Counted from the first letter of the stretch, positions 18,238-27,578 are shown. The stretch is 64,000 nt of DNA from Sandaracinus amylolyticus (GCF_021631985.1 NZ_CP070225.1:3534001-3598000); one strand, 5' to 3'. The notes: generated by a model not told the origin, from the letters alone. Translations and numbers: made by a program.

Positions 18238-19557
18238 ATGACGTCCCCGAGCGAGCGTGAGAGCGGGAAGGCGGACGTGATCGTCCTGGCGGGAGGCCGG
18301 GTGATCGACCCGAGCACGGGTCACGACGGCGAAGCCGACGTGGTGCTCGAGGGCGGCAAGGTCACTCGGGTCGGGCGCGACGCGGGCCGAGGGATCGAAG
18401 GCGCTGCCGTGCAGCGGATCGAGGCGCGGGGACGCTGGGTCGTCCCCGGGTTCATCGACCTTCACGTGCACTTCCGCGAGCCCGGCCAGGAGTACAAGGA
18501 AGACATCGCGTCGGGCCTGCGCGCCGCGGCCGCGGGTGGCTTCACCGCGGTGTGCGCGATGCCGAACACCAAGCCGGTGAACGACACCCGCGCGATCACC
18601 GAGCAGATGGTCGCGCGCGCGAAGGAAGCAGGCGGCCCGCGCCTCTTCCCGTTCGGCGCGATCACGATGGGCAGCAAGGGCGAGCAGCTCACCGAGATGG
18701 CGGACATGAAGGACGCCGGCGCGGTGGGCGTGAGCGACGACGGCGTCTGCGTGATGAACGCGGCCGTCATGCGGCGCGCGCTCGAGTACGCCGCGACCTT
18801 CGACCTGCTCGTCTCGCAGCACTGCGAGGACCACCACCTCACGGCGGGCGCGCAGATGCACGAAGGTGCCATTTCGACGAAGCTCGGGCTCCGCGGATGG
18901 CCGCGCGAGGCCGAGGACGTCATCGTCGCGCGCGACCTCGTGCTGAACCAACGGGCCAAGGCGCGCTACCACGTGGCGCACGTCTCGACGAAGGGCGCGG
19001 TCGCGCTCATCCGCGAGGCGAAGGCACGCGGGCAGCGCGTGTCGTGCGAGGTGACGCCGCATCACCTCTTGCTCACGGATCACGAGCTCCTCGGGTACCG
19101 CACGGCGTGCAAGGTGAACCCGCCGCTGCGCGAGGCGGAGGACGTCGAGGCGATGGTCGAAGCACTGCGCGACGGGACCATCGACTGCGTCGCGACGGAT
19201 CACGCGCCGCACAGCTCGCTCGAGAAGGACTGCGAGCTCGCGGCGGCCTCGCCCGGGATGATCGGGCTCGAGACCACGATCCCGCTGCTGCTCGGGCTGG
19301 TGCACCGCGGTGCGCTCTCGGCGACGCGCTTCGTCGAGGCGCTCACGAGCGGACCTGCCCGACTGTCGGGGATCCGCGGAGGCTCGCTGCGCGTCGGTGA
19401 GCGCGCGGACGTGACGGTGATCGACCCCGAGACGCGGTGGACGGTCGGGCGCGAGACGCTACGATCGAAATCCCTGAATTCTCCGTGGCTCGGCAAGGAG
19501 CTGCGGGGTGCGTGCGCGATGACGATCGCGGCCGGAGAGGTGGTGTTCGAGCGATGA
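18238..19557 (+). CDS. pyrC: Dihydroorotase
   Basis: A 439-residue type I dihydroorotase, which closes carbamoyl-aspartate to dihydroorotate in pyrimidine synthesis. Metal-binding motifs are present: [10 protein letters not shown] near residue 76 (HxH), the later His sites SQHCED and [21 protein letters not shown], and the catalytic ATDHAPHS with Asp near residue 320. [12 protein letters not shown] is the usual substrate-binding segment. ATG 18238 is preferred over an upstream in-frame codon at 18199 because the extra residues are arginine-rich and unconserved. It overlaps carA by four bases (ATGA), so two pyrimidine enzymes are translationally coupled; pyrB, often next to pyrC, is not in the window. 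Confidence 0.93.
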   Translation: MTSPSERESGKADVIVLAGGRVIDPSTGHDGEADVVLEGGKVTRVGRDAGRGIEGAAVQRIEARGRWVVPGFIDLHVHFREPGQEYKEDIASGLRAAAAGGFTAVCAMPNTKPVNDTRAITEQMVARAKEAGGPRLFPFGAITMGSKGEQLTEMADMKDAGAVGVSDDGVCVMNAAVMRRALEYAATFDLLVSQHCEDHHLTAGAQMHEGAISTKLGLRGWPREAEDVIVARDLVLNQRAKARYHVAHVSTKGAVALIREAKARGQRVSCEVTPHHLLLTDHELLGYRTACKVNPPLREAEDVEAMVEALRDGTIDCVATDHAPHSSLEKDCELAAASPGMIGLETTIPLLLGLVHRGALSATRFVEALTSGPARLSGIRGGSLRVGERADVTVIDPETRWTVGRETLRSKSLNSPWLGKELRGACAMTIAAGEVVFER

Positions 19558-20708
19558 CGCGGCGGAACGCGCGGAAGGCCTGGATCGCGCTGGCGGACGG
19601 GACGGTCTTCGAGGGATGTGCGGCGGGCGCCGCTGTGTCCGACTCGGGGGCGACGCCCCCGAACCCGCGGGAGACGACCGGTGAGGTCGTGTTCACGACG
19701 GGCATGACCGGGTACCAGGAGGTCCTCACGGATCCCTCGTATTGCGGGCAGATCGTCGTGATGACGGCGCCGGAGATCGGCAACACCGGCGCGACGACCG
19801 AGGACGACGAGGCGGGCAAGCCGTGGGTCGCCGGCTTCGTCATGCACGAGCTCTCGCCGATGGCGAGCAACTGGCGCAGCCAGGAGACGCTCGACGCGTA
19901 CCTCCGGCGCCACGGCGTGGTCGCGATCGACCGCGTCGACACGCGCGCGCTCACGCGGCACATCCGCGACCACGGCGCGCAGTCGGCGGTGATCGGGACG
20001 AGCTCGCCCGAGGCGCTCGTCGCGAAGGCGAAGGCCGCGCCCTCGATGGCGGGCCAGGACCTCACGGGCGCGGTGACGACGCGCGAGCCCTACGTCTGGG
20101 CCGAGGGCGCGGGCGTGTGGCACACGCCCGAGGGCGAGCCGACGCGGCACGTGGTCGCGGTCGACTTCGGCGTGAAGAAGAACATCCTGCGCTGCCTCGT
20201 GGACCACGGGTGCCGCGTGACGGTGGTGCCCGCGACGACGAGCGCGAAGGACATCCTCGCGCACGATCCCGACGGCGTGTTCATCTCGAACGGCCCCGGC
20301 GATCCGGCGGCGGTCGCGCACGGGATCGAGACGGTGCGCGAGCTGGTCGGGCAGAAGCCGCTCTTCGGGATCTGCCTCGGGCACCAGATGCTCGCGCTCG
20401 CGCTGGGCGGGAAGACCTACAAGATGAAGTTCGGCCACCGCGGGCTGAACCATCCGGTGAAGGACCTCTCGACCGGGCGCGTGGAGATCACGACGCAGAA
20501 CCACGGGTTCGCGGTCGACGCGGAGTCGCTCGCGGGCAAGTGCGACGTGACCCACGTGCACCTGAACGACGGGACGTGCATGGGCCTCGAGCACCGCGAC
20601 AGCGGTGCGTTCTCGGTGCAGTACCACCCCGAGGCGAGCGCGGGCCCGCACGACGCGCGCTACCTGTTCAAGCGCTTCGTCGAGCGGATGGACGCCGCGA
20701 AGCGCTGA
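19554..20708 (+). CDS. carA: Carbamoyl-phosphate synthase small (glutaminase) subunit
   Basis: A 384-residue subunit that hydrolyses glutamine to feed ammonia to CarB for carbamoyl-phosphate (arginine and pyrimidine synthesis). The N-terminal CarA domain has [19 protein letters not shown]. The class I amidotransferase domain has [10 protein letters not shown], the catalytic Cys in FGICLGHQ near residue 274 and the His/Glu pair in YHPEAS near 356. ATG 19554 overlaps the pyrC stop. A short insert ([20 protein letters not shown]) lies near residue 30, slightly longer than usual. carB does not follow: the next gene is convergent and begins two bases after the stop. Confidence 0.95.
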   Translation: MTRRNARKAWIALADGTVFEGCAAGAAVSDSGATPPNPRETTGEVVFTTGMTGYQEVLTDPSYCGQIVVMTAPEIGNTGATTEDDEAGKPWVAGFVMHELSPMASNWRSQETLDAYLRRHGVVAIDRVDTRALTRHIRDHGAQSAVIGTSSPEALVAKAKAAPSMAGQDLTGAVTTREPYVWAEGAGVWHTPEGEPTRHVVAVDFGVKKNILRCLVDHGCRVTVVPATTSAKDILAHDPDGVFISNGPGDPAAVAHGIETVRELVGQKPLFGICLGHQMLALALGGKTYKMKFGHRGLNHPVKDLSTGRVEITTQNHGFAVDAESLAGKCDVTHVHLNDGTCMGLEHRDSGAFSVQYHPEASAGPHDARYLFKRFVERMDAAKR

Positions 20709-20709
20709 T

Positions 20710-21519
20710 TCAGATCAGCACGAAGCACTCGATCGAGGTCTCGAGCCGGAAGTTCGAGCCGATCGACTGCCGCTCGGCGTGGAAGAGGTCGAGCCGATAG
20801 GTTCGGCCTCGCTCGAGCCCGAGCTCCTCGGCGATGTCGTCGAAGCGGATGGTGCCTTCGACCGGGAAGTGCAGGCCGCCGAGATCCAGCACGAGCTCGC
20901 CCTCGACGAAGATCCAGAGGTCGTCGTCGCCTCGGAAGGTGAGCTCTTCGCCGCCGCGATACTCGAAGCGCGTGTGGATCTCGGTCGTGAAGTGATAGTT
21001 GTGGGTGTGGCGGTTCTCCGGCGGACCGTAGGTCCCGTCGCCGAAGCCACGCCCGTCGAGCGGGAAGAACGCGTCCGAGTCGAACACCCACGAGCCGGTA
21101 CCAGTCGGCTCGAGCGGGATCGGCACCTGGAACGACATGTTCACGCCGTCGACGTCCCGATACCACTCGCGGAAGCGCTCGGGGCCCGCGGTCATGCGAG
21201 TCGGACCGGCGGCGGCGTGCACCGGCTTGCCCTCGGCGTCGAGCTCGGTGGCGACGAGGCCGGTGAACGCGACGTTCGGGTCGGTGCCCTGGTAGGCGGG
21301 GTTCTCGAAGTCGATGTGCTCTTCGCGGAAGTCGCGCACGTTCGCGACCAGCTGATCGCAGGCGCCGCCATCGGAGCGCGGCCGCGAGGCATCGGCGGGC
21401 TGCGCACCGCTGTCGGGCGCGGGCGGCGTGGAGCCGCCGTCGCCGTCGGTCGTGCCGGCGTCACTGCACCCACAGCCGAGAGCGATCAGGAGCGAGACGG
21501 CGAGTCGATTGGCGCGCAC
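20710..21519 (-). CDS. Lipoprotein with fibro-slime domain
   Basis: A 269-residue protein from GTG 21519, placed eight bases after a GGGAGGT ribosome site. The signal peptide ends in a lipobox (LLIALGCGCSDAG), then an Asp/Ser/Pro-rich linker leads to a domain at about residues 75-265. Its segments NYHFTTEIHTRFEYRGGEEL, TFRGDDDLWIFVEGELVLDL and GGLHFPVEGTI match the fibro-slime module (PA14-like beta sandwich, known from Dictyostelium and Fibrobacter surface proteins and frequent in myxobacteria). It probably sits on the outer membrane and binds polysaccharide or takes part in the extracellular matrix. It is convergent with carA with only one base between stop codons. Confidence 0.85.
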   Translation of the reverse strand: MRANRLAVSLLIALGCGCSDAGTTDGDGGSTPPAPDSGAQPADASRPRSDGGACDQLVANVRDFREEHIDFENPAYQGTDPNVAFTGLVATELDAEGKPVHAAAGPTRMTAGPERFREWYRDVDGVNMSFQVPIPLEPTGTGSWVFDSDAFFPLDGRGFGDGTYGPPENRHTHNYHFTTEIHTRFEYRGGEELTFRGDDDLWIFVEGELVLDLGGLHFPVEGTIRFDDIAEELGLERGRTYRLDLFHAERQSIGSNFRLETSIECFVLI

Positions 21520-21563
21520 GAGGGACCTCCCAGGAGAGAGAGGATCGCGACGCGCACGTCGGG

Positions 21564-21905
21564 TCACCCCTCGCGTGCGAAGGGCTCGAAGTCGATCCAC
21601 TCGCTGGTCAACGCGGCCCGCGCGCGCTCGCTCAGAATCGGCATCTCGTAGGGAGGTGCGAGCGCGAAGTCGCTGCCGTCGTGCTCGGTGATCACGAGCA
21701 CCGGCGAGCCGGCCGACAGCAGCGCGGGATTGGGCACGCGGCTCGGCTCGGTCCGCCCCGGCAGCGTCACCATGCTCCACCGCGGGATCGACGGATCGAC
21801 GGGAGGCGGCGGGCGCTTCTCGATGCGCGCGCGACCGGTCGGGACGATCGCGTGGAGCTCCGGCATCGAGCGCGCGAGCGGCTCGTCGTGCGGCACGGCG
21901 AGCAC
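21564..21905 (-). CDS. Hypothetical protein, 113 aa (possibly 5'-truncated, Imm11-like tail)
   Basis: From GTG 21905 the frame gives 113 residues ending in VITEHDGSDFALAPPYEMPI then LSERARAALTSEWIDFEPFA. That ending faintly recalls DUF1629/Imm11-type immunity proteins, which finish with 'iSerar.aL…gfeF.p'. Upstream of the GTG the frame stays open to 22005 with protein-like acidic sequence (NAEEPEEYPEHGEPEGY) but holds no ATG, GTG or TTG. The gene may therefore have lost its 5' end, or it is short. No toxin gene is visible beside it. Function unknown. Confidence 0.5.
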   Translation of the reverse strand: MLAVPHDEPLARSMPELHAIVPTGRARIEKRPPPPVDPSIPRWSMVTLPGRTEPSRVPNPALLSAGSPVLVITEHDGSDFALAPPYEMPILSERARAALTSEWIDFEPFAREG

Positions 21906-22004
21906 GTAGCCCTCGGGCTCACCGTGCTCCGGGTACTCCTCGGGCTCTTCGGCGTTGCGGTCCCATCGCTCCCAGCTCGACCGCCGGAGCCAAGAACATC
22001 GACC

Positions 22005-22874
22005 TCATCGCGCGGCGCGAGCGGTCTCGAGCAGGCGTGAGAGGACGCCGGGCTCGCACGCTTGGTCGCCAAGCTGTCCGATGCGCTCTGCAACGAGCAG
22101 CGCCTGCGAGATCGAGAGGCGCTCGACCCTCCGGAGCGACGACGCGAAACGAACGAGTGACGCGCGGATCGTGGCGACGAGATCGGGATCGATGTGGTCG
22201 CGCTCGACCGCGTCAGCGATCCGCAACGCGTAGGACCAGCCGGGCTCGTGACGACGACGGACGGGGCCGAGCGCTGCGTCGGTCGCGGCCGCGTCGAGCT
22301 CGCCGCGCAGGAACGCGCCAGCCGCGAGCAGCTCCGCCACTGGTGCGTCCCACGCGGACGAGAGATCGAAGATCGATTCGAGCGGCGAGCATTCGAGGTC
22401 GCGCAGGATCTCGCTCGGGTCGCGAGAGACCGAGGCGCGTCGAATCTGCATCGCTCGTGGTCGCTCGGGGCGCGCGCCGTTGGTCTTCTCGTACGCGATC
22501 GCGCGTTCGAGGAGGTGGCGCTCGAACGCGCGTCGGCTGCCCCGAATCGGATGCGCGCAGACGCGCTCGATCTGTGCGCGCGACAGTGGCGCGTACTTCG
22601 CGAGGTCGAACGCGATCGAGTGATTCACGTGCGGCGGCGGCGCGCTGGCCTCCGCGAGATCGAGCGCGAGGAGCTGCTCCAGCCGTGCGTCGGTGAGCTG
22701 ATTCCCTCGCAGCTCTCGGCTCGCGAACGCGCGCCACATCGTCCAGCGGAAATGCTCGGGCGAGTCCGTGTCGGCCGTGCGTATCTGCTCTTCGAGCAAC
22801 GCCTCGTCGATCACGCCTGCTTCGCACCAGTCGGGCGCGTACGCGAGGCGTCTCAGCGCTTCGTCGCGCGTCAT
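22005..22874 (-). CDS. Hypothetical protein, 289 aa, mostly helical
   Basis: I do not recognise it. From ATG 22874 (ATGA overlap with the cytochrome gene's stop) it encodes 289 residues without a signal peptide or membrane segment. The sequence is rich in short amphipathic helices, for example MTRDEALRRLAYAPDWCEAG, DARLEQLLALDLAEA and SISQALLVAERIGQL. This recalls helical-repeat scaffolds but gives no clear repeat. Translational coupling to the multiheme cytochrome suggests a related role or simple readthrough. The codon composition looks slightly less GC-biased than its neighbours. Confidence 0.7.
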   Translation of the reverse strand: MTRDEALRRLAYAPDWCEAGVIDEALLEEQIRTADTDSPEHFRWTMWRAFASRELRGNQLTDARLEQLLALDLAEASAPPPHVNHSIAFDLAKYAPLSRAQIERVCAHPIRGSRRAFERHLLERAIAYEKTNGARPERPRAMQIRRASVSRDPSEILRDLECSPLESIFDLSSAWDAPVAELLAAGAFLRGELDAAATDAALGPVRRRHEPGWSYALRIADAVERDHIDPDLVATIRASLVRFASSLRRVERLSISQALLVAERIGQLGDQACEPGVLSRLLETARAAR

Positions 22875-24643
22875 CGCGATCGGCGACGCATCACGAGCCA
22901 CGCGAGCGGCGCGAGCGCGAGCCACCCGCTCACCCCAGCGCTTCGCGCGCCGGCGCGGCAGCCGCACCCTCCCCCGCCTTCGTAGTCGACCGTGCCTGCG
23001 TCCATCCCGACGCCCGCATCGATCTGCGGAGCCGGGCATGCGCGCGGCGACGTACCGAGCGCGACCTCGACGACCTCCATGTCGACCGGCTCGTCCCCGC
23101 CGTGCTCGCGCCATGCGTCGTACGCGACCTGCCCCCAGCTGCGCCCGCCGAGCGCGGGGTCCGTGCTGGCCGGCGCTTCGTCGCGCAGGAACTCGATGTA
23201 CTCGCGGGTCGTCGCCTGCATGCGCAGCCGCGCGCGCAGCGTGAGCGTGCCCTCGCCGCAGAGCTCACCCAGCGTGTAGCTCGTCTCGTCCCAGTGGCGA
23301 TAGCCGCCGGCTCCGTCCGCGTAGTCGCGACCGAGCGGCGCCGCGTCGATCTCCGCGGGCGGCGCGAACCCCTCGGGCGGGATGCGCGTGTCCTCGATCA
23401 ACGTGTCGTTGAGCACGAAGTGGAAGCCCTCGACCCCGCCCACGCCGAGCTTCACCTCGTACGTGCGCAGCTGCGCGTCGTGCTCGAGCGTCGCGCTCTC
23501 GTCGTCGTAGCGCCCCGAGCCCGCGACCACGCGGCCCGTCTCGTCGACGACCTCGATCTGCAGCCACATGCGGCGCCCTTCCGGATAGCCGGTCGGCAGC
23601 TTGTGGCCGCTCTCGTTGGTCACGCGCACGGTCGCGGTCGCGACGTCGCCGTCGAGCGCGCTCGACGTGATCGCGACCGTCGCGGCCTCGCCCAGCATCA
23701 CCTCGGCGCGCATCGCCGAGCGCTCGAGGAACATCGCCGCGTCCGCGTCGTGCTCGCGGACGCTCGCCGCGATCGCGCGCGGCACCCACGTGCTCGCGCC
23801 CGCGAGATCGTGGCGGCTCATCTCGGGCCGCGGATCGAACGCGACGTCGTCCGACGCGCGCTGCGCGACCTCGGGCATGTGGCAGCTCTGGCAGGTCTCG
23901 CCGCGCGCCCCGAACGCGCTGTGGCGCCACTCCGAGTACGTGCGCTCGATCGCGAAGCGACGTCCGGTGGGCTGCATCGCACCGTCCTCGAGCCGGAAAC
24001 CATCGTGCAGCGGGTTGTGGATGTCGTGGCACGAGCCGCAGAGCGCGCCGCTCGACAGGTAGGGATCGAGCACGGTCGGGTGCCGCGGATCCTCTCCTGC
24101 CGCGTACTCGTAGGGCCCGCGCCGTGCGTTGCCCTCTTCGCCGTCCGCGAGCAGCAGCTGCGCGTTCGAGATCATCGCCGGCTCGGGCGGCTCGGTGATC
24201 CGATGGCAGATCATGCACCCGATGCCGTCGCGATCGGCGGAGAGCGCACCGCTCTGATCGGGGCGCAGTCGCTCGGGGAACGTCGGATTCGCGGCGTCGT
24301 ACTCGGGCAGCGACGAGCGTCCGCCGAGCCACGCGGTCGGCGTGTGGCAGCGCAGACAGAAGTCGCTCGCGCCGGGCACGTCTTCTTCGGCGATCGCGAG
24401 CGCGGCGAGCGCGACCGGATCGCGCGCCGCGTGGCTCATCATCGACCCGCGCCACGAGTCGTAGGGCTCGTAGTCGTCGTCCGGCGCGTACGCGCTGTGG
24501 CACATGCGGCAGGTGCGCGACGACTGGATCGGCAGCGTGATGCCGTTCTCCTCGCCGACCGGCTGCGTGCCTGGTTGGAAGATCTGCGCGCTCGCGGTCG
24601 ACGAGACCCCGAGCACGACCAGCACGACGAGAGTGCGACGCAC
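22871..24643 (-). CDS. Exported multiheme c-type cytochrome with MYXO-CTERM-like tail
   Basis: A 590-residue protein with a signal peptide (MRRTLVVLVVLGVSSTASAQ). Five CXXCH heme sites are visible: CRMCH (45-49), CLRCH near 95, CMICH near 142, CGSCH near 202 and CQSCH near 252. Extra distal histidines (HTP, HDIHNP, SHAA) occur as in cytochrome c554/NrfA-like electron carriers. A beta-rich domain follows (about 310-510). The C-terminus has the form GGGGCGCR, a hydrophobic span and RRRSR, the layout of the MYXO-CTERM sorting signal for surface anchoring. It likely moves electrons at the cell surface or periplasm; the redox partner is unknown. The GTG start at 24643 has no ribosome site but has a TATGCT box eight bases upstream. 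Confidence 0.85.
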   Translation of the reverse strand: MRRTLVVLVVLGVSSTASAQIFQPGTQPVGEENGITLPIQSSRTCRMCHSAYAPDDDYEPYDSWRGSMMSHAARDPVALAALAIAEEDVPGASDFCLRCHTPTAWLGGRSSLPEYDAANPTFPERLRPDQSGALSADRDGIGCMICHRITEPPEPAMISNAQLLLADGEEGNARRGPYEYAAGEDPRHPTVLDPYLSSGALCGSCHDIHNPLHDGFRLEDGAMQPTGRRFAIERTYSEWRHSAFGARGETCQSCHMPEVAQRASDDVAFDPRPEMSRHDLAGASTWVPRAIAASVREHDADAAMFLERSAMRAEVMLGEAATVAITSSALDGDVATATVRVTNESGHKLPTGYPEGRRMWLQIEVVDETGRVVAGSGRYDDESATLEHDAQLRTYEVKLGVGGVEGFHFVLNDTLIEDTRIPPEGFAPPAEIDAAPLGRDYADGAGGYRHWDETSYTLGELCGEGTLTLRARLRMQATTREYIEFLRDEAPASTDPALGGRSWGQVAYDAWREHGGDEPVDMEVVEVALGTSPRACPAPQIDAGVGMDAGTVDYEGGGGCGCRAGARSAGVSGWLALAPLAWLVMRRRSR

Positions 24644-24651
24644 GGTCGTCG

Positions 24652-24657
24652 AGCATA
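24652..24657 (-). promoter_or_regulatory. Candidate -10 box (TATGCT) of a leaderless cytochrome message
   Basis: Read on the minus strand TATGCT ends eight bases before GTG 24643. A transcript started 6-8 bases after a -10 box would begin at the start codon. There is no Shine-Dalgarno sequence, which fits a leaderless mRNA. Confidence 0.35.
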
Positions 24658-24663
24658 GCGCGC

Positions 24664-24702
24664 GAGTCCAGGTCCTGGACTTCCGAGTCCAGGTCCTGGA
24701 CT
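24664..24702. repeat. Tandem pair of 17-bp palindromes between lysA and the cytochrome gene
   Basis: The 18-base unit GAGTCCAGGTCCTGGACT occurs at 24664-24681 and 24685-24702 (period 21). Each unit contains a palindrome AGTCCAGG-T-CCTGGACT with perfect 8-bp arms. The pair fills most of the 64-bp gap, starting 6 bases after the lysA stop. It may act as a double terminator for argH-lysA or as a paired binding site for the cytochrome promoter. Confidence 0.6.
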
Positions 24703-24707
24703 CCGTC

Positions 24708-26012
24708 TCACGCTTCGCGCGGGTAGAGATCCTCGACGCGCTCGCGCTCGCGGATCACCCGGTACGCGTCGCCCTCGACGATCACTTCCGCCGCGAGCGG
24801 GCGCGCGTTGTAGCGGGTCGCCATCGCCGCGCCGTACGCGCCCGTGCTGCGGATCAGCAGCAGGTCGCCACGCTGCACCGGCGGCAGCGGGCGATCGAGC
24901 GCGAGGAAGTCGCCGGTCTCGCACACCGGGCCGACGATGTCGGCCGCGCTCACGTCGCCCTCGCGCGGCCGCACCGGCACGATCGCGTGGTACGCGCCGT
25001 AGAGCGAGGGACGCAGCAGCTCGGTCATCGCCGCGTCGACGATCACGAAGCGCTTGGTGCCCTGCTCCTTCACGTAGAGCACGCGGGTGAGGATCCCGCC
25101 CGCGTCGCCCACCATCGCGCGCCCCGGCTCGACCACGATCTCGAGATCGAGATCGCTCGCGCCGCCCCGCTCGATGCCCGCGCGGATCGCCGCGCCGAAC
25201 GCGTTCCACGGCGCGTACGGCGCGTCCTCGTCGCCGTAGTGGATCGGCCAGCCACCGCCCGCGTCGAGCGCGCGGATCGGCGCGCCCGCGTCGGCGCACT
25301 CCTTCGCGAACGCCGCCACGATCGCGACCGCGTCCTCGAGCGGCTTCGCGCCGCCGATCTGCGATCCGATGTGGCACGCGATGCCCTCGAGCTCGAGCCC
25401 GTCGCTCTCCACGATGCGCGGCAGCAGACGCCGCGCGACGTCGAGCTCGAGGCCGAACTTCGTGCCGTGGATCCCGGTCGCGATGTACGGGTGCGTCGCG
25501 GGATCGACGTCGGGGTTCACCCGCAACGCGATGCGCGCCGTGACGCCCTTCTCGCGCGCGATCGCCTCGATGACGTCGATCTCCGGCTCGCTCTCCACGT
25601 GGATCGCGCGGATGCCCGCATCGAGCGCGTACGCGATCTCCGCGTCGCTCTTGCCGACGCCGCTGAACACGATGCGCTCGGGCGGGATCCCCGCGGCGAG
25701 CGCCCAGTAGAGCTCGCCGCCCGAGACCACGTCCGCGCCGGCACCGAGCGACGCGAGCAGACGCAGGACCTCCGGGTGCCCGTTCGCCTTCATCGCGTAG
25801 CAGACCATGTGCTTCGCGGGCGCGAGCGAGGCGTCGATCGCGCGGTACGCACGCTCGATCGCGCTCGCCGAGTAGACGTGCGTCGGCGTGCCCACTTCCT
25901 CGGCGATCGTCGACAGACCCATGCCGTCGATCGCGAGCTCGCCCTCGTCCTCGTCGTGCGCGAAGTGCGCGCTCGGCGGCACGTCGGTGCGCGTTCCCTT
26001 CTCGCCCGCCAT
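24708..26012 (-). CDS. lysA: Diaminopimelate decarboxylase
   Basis: A 434-residue PLP enzyme (alanine-racemase-type barrel plus beta domain) that converts meso-diaminopimelate to lysine. The PLP lysine is in YAMKANGHPEVL (Lys75). Other motifs are HIGSQIGGAKPLEDAV, the phosphate-binding GGGWPI and EPGRAMVGDAG. The beta-domain active site CETGDFLA provides the Cys and Glu that complete the dimer's active site, followed by GAYGAAMATRYNARPLA. ATG 26012 overlaps the argH stop by one base (TGATG), so the two are coupled. The initial 25 residues are longer than in many homologues. Confidence 0.93.
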   Translation of the reverse strand: MAGEKGTRTDVPPSAHFAHDEDEGELAIDGMGLSTIAEEVGTPTHVYSASAIERAYRAIDASLAPAKHMVCYAMKANGHPEVLRLLASLGAGADVVSGGELYWALAAGIPPERIVFSGVGKSDAEIAYALDAGIRAIHVESEPEIDVIEAIAREKGVTARIALRVNPDVDPATHPYIATGIHGTKFGLELDVARRLLPRIVESDGLELEGIACHIGSQIGGAKPLEDAVAIVAAFAKECADAGAPIRALDAGGGWPIHYGDEDAPYAPWNAFGAAIRAGIERGGASDLDLEIVVEPGRAMVGDAGGILTRVLYVKEQGTKRFVIVDAAMTELLRPSLYGAYHAIVPVRPREGDVSAADIVGPVCETGDFLALDRPLPPVQRGDLLLIRSTGAYGAAMATRYNARPLAAEVIVEGDAYRVIRERERVEDLYPREA

Positions 26013-27448
26013 CAGCGTGCTCCCTCGATCGCGCCCAACGCCGCGCTCTCCTTCGCCACGTCCACACCGCGCGCCGACAACCGCTCGCGCAGCGCGGCGA
26101 TCTGCGTCGACACCTGCTTGCGCGCGGGACCACCGAGCACGTCGCGCCGCTCGATCGCGGTCTCCGCCTCGATCGCGACGAAGATCGACTCGTCGAACGA
26201 AGGATGCTCGGCGCGGTACTCGTCGAGCGTCAGCTGCGGCAGCGTCTTGCCCGCGTCGACGCAGCGCTTCACGAGGCGCCCCGCGACGTGGTGTGCCTCG
26301 CGGAACGGCACGCCGTGCGCCGCGAGCCAGTCCGCGATCTCCGTCGCCTCGACGAACCCCTCGACCAGCGCGGCGCGCATGCGCTCGCTCTTGAAGCGCG
26401 CGGTCGCGAGCGCGCCCGCGAGCACGTCGAGCGAGTCGTCGATCGTGTCGAACGCGTCGAACGCCGGGCGCTTGTCCTCCTGCATGTCGCGGTTGTAGGC
26501 GAGCGGCAGGCCCTTCATCAGCACCAGCAGCGACACGAGATCGCCGATCACGCGGCCCGACTTGCCGCGCACCAGCTCGGCCATGTCGGGGTTCTTCTTC
26601 TGCGGCATGATCGAGCTGCCGGTGGTGAAGCGATCGCTCATCTCGACGAACGCGAACTCCTGCGCGCTCCAGAGCACGAGCTCCTCGCTGATGCGCGACA
26701 GGTGCACCGCGCAGATCGAGAGCGCGGAGAGCGACTCGAGCAGGAAGTCGCGATCCGACACCGCGTCGATCGAGTTGCGCATCGGACGCTCGAAGCCGAG
26801 CTCGCGCGCCGTCTGATGGCGATCGAGCGGGAACGTCGTCCCCGCGAGCGCCGCCGCGCCGAGGGGCGCCTCGTTCATGCGCTTCGCCGCATCCTCCAGG
26901 CGACCGCGATCGCGCTCGAGCATCTCGCACCACGCGAGCAGGTGATGCGCGAGGCGCACCGGCTGCGCGCGCTGCAGGTGCGTGTAGCCCGGCATCACCA
27001 CGTCGATCGTCCCCGCCGCGCGCACCGACAAGACCGCGACGAGGCGATCGATCTTCGACGCGGTGCGCGCACACGCGCTGCGCGTCCAGAGGCGCATGTC
27101 GGTCGCGACCTGATCGTTGCGGCTGCGCGCGGTGTGGAGGCGCCCGCCGGCCTCGCCGATGCGCTCGGTGAGCAGCGCCTCGACGTTCATGTGCACGTCC
27201 TCGCGATCGGCGCGCCACGTCATCTCGCCGCGCTCGATCTCACCGCCGATGCGCGCGAGACCTTCTTCGATCTTCTTCGCGTCCTCGGCGCTCACGATCC
27301 CGCGCGCAGCGAGCATGCGCACGTGGGCGATCGAGCCGCGCACGTCCTCGGGGCCGAGTCGTTGGTCGACGTCGACGCTCGCGTTCACGCGCGCTGCGAC
27401 CGCGTCGAGCTCCTCCTCGAATCGACCACCCCAGGCCTTGTCCGACAT
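26012..27448 (-). CDS. argH: Argininosuccinate lyase
   Basis: A 478-residue enzyme of the fumarase/aspartase superfamily, splitting argininosuccinate into arginine and fumarate. It starts at ATG 27448 (KAWGGRFEEELDAVAARVNA is the usual N-terminus). Motifs are TARSRNDQVATDMRLW, MPGYTHLQRAQPVRLAHHLL and the signature GSSIMPQKKNPDMAELVRGK near residue 278 with the mobile-loop serine. A GGAGG site lies about ten bases upstream. It is the first gene of the argH-lysA pair, an arrangement seen in many bacteria, and is divergent from the vWA operon. Confidence 0.95.
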   Translation of the reverse strand: MSDKAWGGRFEEELDAVAARVNASVDVDQRLGPEDVRGSIAHVRMLAARGIVSAEDAKKIEEGLARIGGEIERGEMTWRADREDVHMNVEALLTERIGEAGGRLHTARSRNDQVATDMRLWTRSACARTASKIDRLVAVLSVRAAGTIDVVMPGYTHLQRAQPVRLAHHLLAWCEMLERDRGRLEDAAKRMNEAPLGAAALAGTTFPLDRHQTARELGFERPMRNSIDAVSDRDFLLESLSALSICAVHLSRISEELVLWSAQEFAFVEMSDRFTTGSSIMPQKKNPDMAELVRGKSGRVIGDLVSLLVLMKGLPLAYNRDMQEDKRPAFDAFDTIDDSLDVLAGALATARFKSERMRAALVEGFVEATEIADWLAAHGVPFREAHHVAGRLVKRCVDAGKTLPQLTLDEYRAEHPSFDESIFVAIEAETAIERRDVLGGPARKQVSTQIAALRERLSARGVDVAKESAALGAIEGAR

Positions 27449-27475
27449 CCTCTCTCTGCCTCCGAAAGCGCGCGG

Positions 27476-27504
27476 ACTCTTGAGGATCGGCGCGCGCGGT
27501 TCAA
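27476..27504 (-). promoter_or_regulatory. Candidate argH promoter
   Basis: On the minus strand TTGAAC (27504-27499) is followed after 17 bases by AAGAGT (27481-27476), 27 bases before the argH ATG. The -35 is good and the -10 is a weak match. Confidence 0.3.
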
Positions 27505-27578
27505 CTGGAATGCGCGATGGACCACGGCGCGTTCGCGGGCCTGCCCACGCGGACGGGGTCGGCCCATCGCGCACACGC

